Position numbers and translations under genes: made by a program. 11,301 nucleotides of DNA, from the NCBI GenBank assembly GCA_902472555.1, contig CABROF010000085.1, positions 1 through 11,301 on the forward strand, written 5' to 3'. The DNA is from UMGS1851 sp900555605. Lineage in GTDB: Bacteria > Bacillota > Clostridia > UBA1212 > UBA1255. The notes under the pieces are model-generated. The model was not told where the DNA came from. It worked only from the letters and a program-made list of their open reading frames with translations, and made no database searches. Of this stretch, positions 6,998-11,301 are shown in pieces; the stretch's first letter is position 1, and the number at the start of each line of letters is the position of its first letter.

Positions 6998-8803
6998 ATG
7001 AAAAAAGAGCAATATCTGGCATGGAAGCAGGAACTGACCGGCCCGCTGCAGCAGCTTAAACGGCGCTCCGGTGTCCTTGGATTCCTGCGGCTGCTGTCAT
7101 TTTGCGCCATGGTATTCAGTATCATTGCCGGAACCTGGAGCGGAAGAAGCTGGTGGTATGCGGCGGCAGGGGGATGTCTGGTTTTGTTTTTTGTGTTTGT
7201 CGTACAGCATCATCGTGTGGACGGACGCATTTCCTATTATTGCGCAAAACAGGCGGTTCTGGAGGCGTATTTATCTCGTTTTGATGATGGCTGGCGGGAT
7301 TTGCCTGCCTGCGGTACGGAGTACGTTACCGCACAGAAACCGCAGATCCGCGATCTCGATTTGTTTGGCCGGCATTCCTTATACCAGTATCTTTGCTGCG
7401 CCGGCACACCTTTCGGGAAACAGTGTCTGACGCAGTATCTGTTGGCTGAGGAGCCGGATCCGGAAACGCTCCGGAGACGGCAGTCAGCGGTTGGCGCATT
7501 GGCGAATATGCCGGAATTTACCCTTCACTTTCAGACATTATGCAGGCAGCTCCAGCCTGTAAAAAATGTAGATGAACAGAAAATGAATACAGCGTTTATC
7601 CGCGTCTGCGAAAGTATGAAGCCTTGTCATGGCAGGGGGATGCGGGCTGTTATGGTCTTGCTGCCTGTCCTGACTGTGCTGTTGGGGGGATTGGCGGCCT
7701 GCGGCGTATTGGCTGAATATACGCTGCTTTTATGCTTGTGCTGCGTTTTCTGCCAGTTTGTGCTTTTGGGAGCTTCCTATACAAGACATGCGGCAGTGCT
7801 GCGGCCTATGCAGACCTTTTGCCGGAGTATTGAAGCATATCAGGAGGTGTTTCAGGCGCTTTCCGCCGCCTCCTTTCAAGATCCGTATTTACAGGAGCTG
7901 CAGCAGATTTTCCGTGTGGGCGGCAGCGCGGAGCAGGGCTTAAAGCATCTGCGCACAATTTATGAATGCGTAAAATTAAAATATTACGGAATTCCTTATA
8001 TTATATTGGCAGGCCTGGGATTATGGGAGCATCATTGCGTGCGCATGTTTGAAAAATGGCGTGGAAGATATGGGCGGGATGTCAGACGCTGGCTGGAATC
8101 CGTGGGGACGTTTGAGGCGCTGATCAGTCTGACGATCCCCTGCGCGGTGCGGGAAACCTGGTGCTTTCCTAAGATTACAGAGGATCCGGCTCCGCTCCTG
8201 CAATTTCAGGATCTGCATCATCCGCTGATCCCCCAGGAAATTTCTGTAGGAAACACAATGCGTGTCCGCGCAAAGACCTGCGTAATCACAGGCTCCAACA
8301 TGTCGGGGAAGACAACATTGCTGCGCAGTATCGGCGTAAATCTTGTATTGGCGTATGCCGGCGCGCCGGTTGCGGCACAGGCCATGACAGTATCCTGCAT
8401 GCGGCTGTTTACCTCTATGCGTGTGGTGGATGATGTCAGCAGCGGAATCTCCACTTTTTATGCGGAGCTGCTGCGGATTAAAGAAATGGTGGATTACAGT
8501 AAACAGAAACGGCCCATGATTGCTCTGATCGACGAAATTTTTAAAGGGACCAATTCCAGGGATCGAATTGCCGGCGCAGCGGAGGCTGCTAAAAAGCTCG
8601 CGGTTCCATGGGTCATCACGATGATTACAACACACGATTTTGAATTGTGCAATTTGGCAGAAGAACCGGCCGTACGGGCCTTGAATTTTCATTTTACCGA
8701 AACCTATACGGGGGATGAAATCCAATTCAGCTATAAAATGCAGGATGGACGCTGTACAACGACAAATGCGCGGCATTTGCTGCGTTTGGCCGGTATTATA
8801 TAA
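6998..8803 (+). CDS. Membrane-anchored MutS-family ATPase (MutS domain V), unknown function
   Basis: A 601-residue protein starting at the ATG at 6998, with AGGAGG at 6984-6989 eight bases upstream; an in-frame start at 6950 lies upstream of this site and is unlikely. The C-terminal third (about 400-590) is a MutS domain V ABC-type ATPase: Walker A TGSNMSGKTT (431-440), a DDVSSGISTFYAEL signature (478-491), Walker B MIALIDEIFKGTNS (507-520) and the switch histidine in TTHD (H546). Between them come helical core segments resembling MutS domains III/IV. There is no N-terminal mismatch-reading domain I. Instead two hydrophobic hairpins, about 26-46/52-70 and 217-238/241-258, predict a membrane protein with the ATPase in the cytoplasm. 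Such MutS-related proteins are known from genome annotation but their role is unclear; a role in mismatch repair should not be assumed. Cotranscribed with the next gene (21-base gap). Confidence 0.88.
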   Translation: MKKEQYLAWKQELTGPLQQLKRRSGVLGFLRLLSFCAMVFSIIAGTWSGRSWWYAAAGGCLVLFFVFVVQHHRVDGRISYYCAKQAVLEAYLSRFDDGWRDLPACGTEYVTAQKPQIRDLDLFGRHSLYQYLCCAGTPFGKQCLTQYLLAEEPDPETLRRRQSAVGALANMPEFTLHFQTLCRQLQPVKNVDEQKMNTAFIRVCESMKPCHGRGMRAVMVLLPVLTVLLGGLAACGVLAEYTLLLCLCCVFCQFVLLGASYTRHAAVLRPMQTFCRSIEAYQEVFQALSAASFQDPYLQELQQIFRVGGSAEQGLKHLRTIYECVKLKYYGIPYIILAGLGLWEHHCVRMFEKWRGRYGRDVRRWLESVGTFEALISLTIPCAVRETWCFPKITEDPAPLLQFQDLHHPLIPQEISVGNTMRVRAKTCVITGSNMSGKTTLLRSIGVNLVLAYAGAPVAAQAMTVSCMRLFTSMRVVDDVSSGISTFYAELLRIKEMVDYSKQKRPMIALIDEIFKGTNSRDRIAGAAEAAKKLAVPWVITMITTHDFELCNLAEEPAVRALNFHFTETYTGDEIQFSYKMQDGRCTTTNARHLLRLAGII

Positions 8804-8824
8804 GGATTTGAAGGGGGAAATGTT

Positions 8825-9421
8825 ATGCGGCTGCCGCTTGATCCGGCCTGTTTTCTGACAATCGATATTCGCCGCAGCCGGTTTGCTCAGCTTTCCGTTT
8901 TTTTGATGGCTGCTGCCGCCGTCTTTCGGATTTTGTATTTTTGGGGATTTTGGAAGGATCCCGCCGTTACCGCTGCTGCTGCCGCCGGGCAGATTCTTCT
9001 GCCGCTGCTTTCCAATTTTCTATTTATCTGCTTTTTGCTGTTCTGGGGCAGGGAACGCTTATGGCTTACCATTCTGCCCGTAGGGCTTGGATGCATCTTT
9101 TTTGCATTAAAGGCGCTCTCCTTTACAGTATGGCATATGACGCTTTGCGTGCTGCTCTATTTTTTTGTAGGCGGCTTATATACCATAACCGTACTGGGGA
9201 TGATTCGTACGAAGCGCCCTTTGATCTGCATCTTTGCGATTCCGCTTGCGGTTCATATCGGTATGGATCTATATGAATACATGCAATTTACCGGAAGTAA
9301 TTTTTGGTATGGCTATCTGCCCGAATTTTCCGTACTGTGCATTATGGGGTCCTTGCTGGCTGCGGCTGCCGCCATGCAGCGCAGGGAGAATGTCCGAACG
9401 GCGGCTCCTGCCGCAGCATAA
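8825..9421 (+). CDS. Six-helix integral membrane protein, unknown
   Basis: A 198-residue hydrophobic protein. Predicted helices are at about 20-40, 53-74, 79-100, 105-127, 132-149 and 166-184, with a short Arg/Ala-rich C-terminal tail. The ATG at 8825 has a strong AAGGGGGA at 8811-8818 six bases before it. It lies 21 bases after the stop of the membrane MutS-like ATPase and so is very likely in the same operon and possibly in the same membrane complex. I recognise no family: no transporter, protease or enzyme motif is visible. Charged or polar groups inside or near helices are few (for example His144, Asp148, Glu151), which may matter if it carries a function beyond scaffolding. A signalling or lysoplasmalogenase-like membrane protein (YhhN family, which has a similar size and helix count) is a guess I cannot support from motifs. 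Confidence 0.8.
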   Translation: MRLPLDPACFLTIDIRRSRFAQLSVFLMAAAAVFRILYFWGFWKDPAVTAAAAAGQILLPLLSNFLFICFLLFWGRERLWLTILPVGLGCIFFALKALSFTVWHMTLCVLLYFFVGGLYTITVLGMIRTKRPLICIFAIPLAVHIGMDLYEYMQFTGSNFWYGYLPEFSVLCIMGSLLAAAAAMQRRENVRTAAPAAA

Positions 9422-9428
9422 CAATACT

Positions 9429-9450
9429 TCCGGGCGGTCTGCAGCCCGGA
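9429..9450 (+). terminator. GC-rich hairpin just after the membrane-protein gene
   Basis: TCCGGGC at 9429-9435 pairs perfectly with GCCCGGA at 9444-9450 around an 8-base loop, beginning 8 bases after the stop codon. No U tract follows (GAAAAGC), so it is more likely an RNA 3'-end stabiliser or an incomplete terminator than a full intrinsic terminator. Confidence 0.4.
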
Positions 9451-9494
9451 GAAAAGCAACGCTTCATAGGAAGGCAAGGATTTTTACTTTACAG

Positions 9495-9556
9495 AACAGA
9501 AAAAACCTGTACAGGCAGCGCTTTTGCAATTGCTCTGTGCAGGCTCTTTTCTGTTT
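9495..9556. terminator. Bidirectional terminator between convergent genes
   Basis: Nested inverted repeat: AACAGAAAA (9495-9503) pairs with TTTTCTGTT (9547-9555), and inside it CCTGTACAG (9506-9514) pairs with CTGTGCAGG (9535-9543) with one G-U. A further AGC/GCT pairs around the loop. On the minus strand the inner stem is followed directly by TTTTTTCTGTT, an excellent U tract for ending the LexA-like repressor transcript. On the plus strand it is followed by CTCTTTTCTGTTT, which can serve the membrane-protein operon. Position between two converging genes supports the call. Confidence 0.75.
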
Positions 9557-9580
9557 CAATGATTTGGATTTGTTCCCCGC

Positions 9581-9633
9581 CCAAAGCTATGCCTCTTCCC
9601 CGGCTATCAATGGGATTGCGGGCATAGCTTTGG
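9581..9633. repeat. Perfect 13-bp inverted repeat with 27-base loop
   Basis: CCAAAGCTATGCC at 9581-9593 and its exact reverse complement at 9621-9633. A smaller CCC/GGG pair lies inside the loop (9598-9600 with 9612-9614), and TTCC/GGAA just outside can add pairs. No U tract follows on either strand, so it is not a standard terminator. It may be an RNA structure in the 3' region of the repressor transcript, a protein-binding site, or a remnant element end. Confidence 0.7.
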
Positions 9634-9695
9634 AGGAAAACGTCTTCCCGTGGTGTGAGCGGGAGGCTATGTGTGAAAAACGGTTGTCTGTTTTA

Positions 9696-10307
9696 TCAGC
9701 AGATTGAGGTTCTGCTTTCGATTACTTTTCCGAGTATCATAATATTTACTTTACGCAGGTCATATACCTGTGTTTTATGGACGGGATTATGAGACTGGGG
9801 GGTCAGATATACGAAATGGCCTTCCTTCCTGAATACCTTTACGGTAGCTGTCTCGTCGTCTACGAGTACCACCGCGATATCGCCGTTATGTACGATATTT
9901 TGCTGCCGGACGATGATAATTCCGCCGTCATAAATTCTGGCGGCATCCATACTGTCTCCTTCCACCCGCAGTGCAAAATATTTTTCATTGCCGTCCTGCA
10001 CATCGGCCATTACAAAGCCCTCAATATTTTCTTCTGCATAAATCGGAAGTCCTGCTGCGATTCTGCCTATAAGCGGTATCTTTTTTGCTCCCGCTGCGTT
10101 TTGCTCGTTCAGTCCCATTAAATAGGCGGCAGAAACCTGCAGCACTTCGGCAATCTCATTTATCATATCGCATGTAATTGCTTTCTTCCCGGATTCGATG
10201 CAAGAAATGGAGACTTTGCTTTTGTATCCCAGTCTGGCGGCCAGCTCCTGCTGACTCATCCCCACTGCCAGTCTGCTTTTCTTAATGCGGTCATAAATTT
10301 TCTCCAT
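9696..10307 (-). CDS. XRE/S24 LexA-like self-cleaving transcriptional repressor
   Basis: A 203-residue repressor. An XRE helix-turn-helix spans about 5-65: SRLAVGMSQQELAARLGYKSKVSISCIESGKKAI. A LexA/CI-type peptidase S24 domain covers about 77-200: cleavage site Ala85-Gly86 in RIAAGLP, catalytic Ser119 in EGDSMDAARI, and catalytic Lys157 in ETATVKVF. All pieces needed for RecA-stimulated self-cleavage are present, as in phage CI and related regulators. The N-terminus is XRE-type, not the winged helix of classical LexA, so it is not the main SOS repressor. The start has GAGGTG seven bases upstream (10315-10320) and a perfect consensus promoter at 10327-10355. No phage genes surround it, so it is a stand-alone regulator or a prophage relic. 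It is transcribed away from the ECF sigma gene and towards the MutS-like operon. Its targets are unknown; self-repression is likely. Confidence 0.92.
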   Translation of the reverse strand: MEKIYDRIKKSRLAVGMSQQELAARLGYKSKVSISCIESGKKAITCDMINEIAEVLQVSAAYLMGLNEQNAAGAKKIPLIGRIAAGLPIYAEENIEGFVMADVQDGNEKYFALRVEGDSMDAARIYDGGIIIVRQQNIVHNGDIAVVLVDDETATVKVFRKEGHFVYLTPQSHNPVHKTQVYDLRKVNIMILGKVIESRTSIC

Positions 10308-10326
10308 ATACTGTCACCTCTCGGTT

Positions 10327-10355
10327 ATTATACAGAGCGGTTCATAAAATGTCAA
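10327..10355 (-). promoter_or_regulatory. Perfect consensus promoter of the LexA-like repressor
   Basis: On the minus strand, TTGACA (10350-10355) and TATAAT (10327-10332) are separated by exactly 17 bases. A promoter this strong is normally held down by a repressor, here most simply the encoded protein itself. An AT-rich near-palindrome with the direct repeat TTAATAA (10382-10396) lies upstream and is a candidate operator. Confidence 0.85.
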
Positions 10356-10464
10356 CTATTTTTTGAAATCACGTGAAAATGTTAATAAATTAATAACCGC
10401 ACAGCCGTGCAGAAGTGGCGTAAATGGCAGACAGAAGCGCAGAAATTATTTATGCAGGCGGTAT

Positions 10465-10499
10465 CTGTGTATAACACAGTATATCATATTGTGTATAAT
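10465..10499 (+). promoter_or_regulatory. Palindromic operator and -10 box before the ECF sigma gene
   Basis: CTGTGTATAACACAG at 10465-10479 is a perfect 15-base palindrome (6-bp arms, ATA centre). A second copy of TGTGTATAA begins 24 bases later (10490) and contains TATAAT at 10494-10499, a good -10 box. No fitting -35 box exists, as usual for regulated or ECF-type promoters. The rest of the 354-base gap between the divergent genes holds the repressor promoter and an AT-rich leader; I see no gene in it. Confidence 0.5.
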
Positions 10500-10661
10500 A
10501 AGGGCGGATAAAAAAACGCGGCAGCTCTTGCGGCTTGTTCATCAAAATTTTATATTCAGAATGTGAAATCCGTGCAACCAAATATGGTTTTGCTGCGTGT
10601 TATTTATGTAAGTACCGGTATAAAAGGAATTCCTGAAGGCAGAAGAGAGGGGGACGGCTCC

Positions 10662-11153
10662 ATGGAGTACGAATCGAAGCGCGCGGACGATTCGTTGGAA
10701 ACGGTATTGGCACGATATGCGGATATGGTGTATCGCTTGGCTTTTTCCCGCACACTGAATCGAGCGGATGCAGATGATATTCTGCAGGAGGTATTTCTGC
10801 GGTATATCCGTTATGCGGGGGATTTTTCGGATGAGGCGCATCGGAAGGCGTGGCTGCTTCGCGTGACGCTGCACTGCAGCACCAGTCTGCTGCGGTCTGC
10901 GTGGCGTCGCCATACAACGGCGCTGTCGGACACCCTCTGCTGCCATATGCAGGAAAAAAGTCAGGTATATTACGCAGTCATGGCGCTGCCGTGCAAATAT
11001 CGTACGATTATCCATTTATATTATTATGAAGAGCTGTCGGTGAAAGAAATCGGTCAAATGCTGAATTTAAATGAATCCACCGTAAAATCCCGACTGCACA
11101 GAGGCCGCGGATTGCTGCGGGAGAATTTGAAAGAAGGTTATGATGATGTTTAA
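10662..11153 (+). CDS. ECF-type RNA polymerase sigma factor
   Basis: A 163-residue sigma-70 family protein with only regions 2 and 4, the ECF arrangement. Region 2 (about 17-52) contains DMVYRLAFSRTLNRADADDILQEVFLR, which binds core polymerase and the -10 element. Region 4 (about 104-155) contains LPCKYRTIIHLYYYEELSVKEIGQMLNLNESTVKSRLHRGR, the -35-binding helix-turn-helix. The ATG at 10662 has AGAGAGGGGGA just upstream. An in-frame start at 10563 would add 33 residues with no family likeness. The 3' end overlaps the next gene by 11 bases. Sigma factors of this group in Lachnospiraceae typically sit before a membrane anti-sigma protein and respond to envelope or peptide stress; that is family knowledge, not visible here. 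Confidence 0.93.
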   Translation: MEYESKRADDSLETVLARYADMVYRLAFSRTLNRADADDILQEVFLRYIRYAGDFSDEAHRKAWLLRVTLHCSTSLLRSAWRRHTTALSDTLCCHMQEKSQVYYAVMALPCKYRTIIHLYYYEELSVKEIGQMLNLNESTVKSRLHRGRGLLRENLKEGYDDV

Positions 11154-11301
11154 GCATGCATATCAAAAAGATAATCAAGAAATACGGCCTGAGCCGGAAA
11201 CATTGGCCCGGGTAAAACGTAAAATGAAGGCTGAATCTGAGGGGCTGCCCATGACTCCCACACGGAAAACAGGGACAGGGCAGCGGCGGCGCCTGCGCCG
11301 T
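11143..11301 (+). CDS. Probable anti-sigma factor, N-terminal part (3' end outside window)
   Basis: The frame opens with three ATG codons at 11140, 11143 and 11146; I chose 11143 because AAGAAGG at 11131-11137 is then 5 bases upstream. It overlaps the sigma gene and runs to the window edge (53 residues seen). The start FKHAYQKDNQEIRPEPETLARVKRKMKAE resembles the cytoplasmic N-terminus of sigma-operon membrane proteins (anti-sigma, DUF4179-like) common in Lachnospiraceae. The seen end is rich in Arg, which would precede a membrane helix. That helix, and any outside domain, are beyond the window. Role is inferred mainly from the coupled position. Confidence 0.6.
   Translation, partial: MMFKHAYQKDNQEIRPEPETLARVKRKMKAESEGLPMTPTRKTGTGQRRRLRR

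Noticed and set aside
8021..8776. Long minus-strand open frame (251 codons) opposite the MutS-like gene
   Set aside because: It lies wholly antisense to the conserved Walker A/B region, has no family likeness and is explained as a shadow of the plus-strand coding sequence.
9581..9633. Possible insertion sequence ends or CRISPR repeat
   Set aside because: There is only one inverted pair, with no transposase, no target duplication and no repeated spacer-like units.
9234..9707. Plus-strand open frame of 157 codons running past the membrane-protein gene
   Set aside because: It overlaps the real gene in another frame, then crosses the hairpin-rich terminator region, and its product has no coherent domain.
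10563..10661. Upstream extension of the ECF sigma factor
   Set aside because: The extra 33 residues have no sigma-factor likeness, while a strong Shine-Dalgarno sequence precedes the ATG at 10662.

Overview
The window reads as a chromosomal segment of a Gram-positive anaerobe of the class Clostridia, probably Lachnospiraceae or a close relative. This is inferred from the 3' part of a SCIFF-peptide radical SAM maturase (a hallmark Clostridia gene), a GTWSG-type small lipoprotein, a VanR/VanS-like two-component pair of a type common in Lachnospiraceae, and an ECF sigma factor overlapping the N-terminus of a putative anti-sigma protein. No rRNA, tRNA, CRISPR array, intact transposon or phage structural gene was seen.

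Layout. 1-925: C-terminal two thirds of the SCIFF maturase, cut by the window edge. 926-1860: a gene-poor stretch of over 900 bases. It holds a hairpin near 1156-1175 and, on the minus strand, the decayed remains of what looks like a PIN-domain (VapC-like) gene broken by at least two frameshifts. 1861-2475: a small secreted lipoprotein of unknown function. 2564-3637: a membrane acyltransferase of the acyltransferase-3 family. 3731-4027: a 98-residue secreted protein with a C-terminal IPGTG sortase-like sorting signal and its own good promoter. 4263-6877: a response regulator and a polytopic sensor histidine kinase overlapping by 4 bases, preceded by a promoter with CTTAA half-sites spaced like an OmpR-family operator. 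6998-9421: a two-gene operon of a membrane-embedded MutS-type ATPase and a six-helix membrane protein. 9422-9695: a non-coding stretch packed with inverted repeats, including a terminator suited to both converging transcripts. 9696-10307 (minus strand): a stand-alone XRE/S24 LexA-like self-cleaving repressor with a perfect consensus promoter. 10308-10661: the divergent control region. 10662-11301: an ECF sigma factor and the start of its probable anti-sigma partner.

How the parts may work together. The region is rich in envelope and signal-transduction functions: lipoprotein, envelope O-acyltransferase, possible sortase substrate, membrane kinase with regulator, membrane MutS-like ATPase, and sigma/anti-sigma pair. 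Each unit seems to have its own promoter, so this looks like a cluster of small transcription units rather than one pathway. The least understood parts are the membrane MutS-like ATPase with its partner, the tiny IPGTG protein, and the structured and shared-element intergenic regions around the LexA-like repressor.
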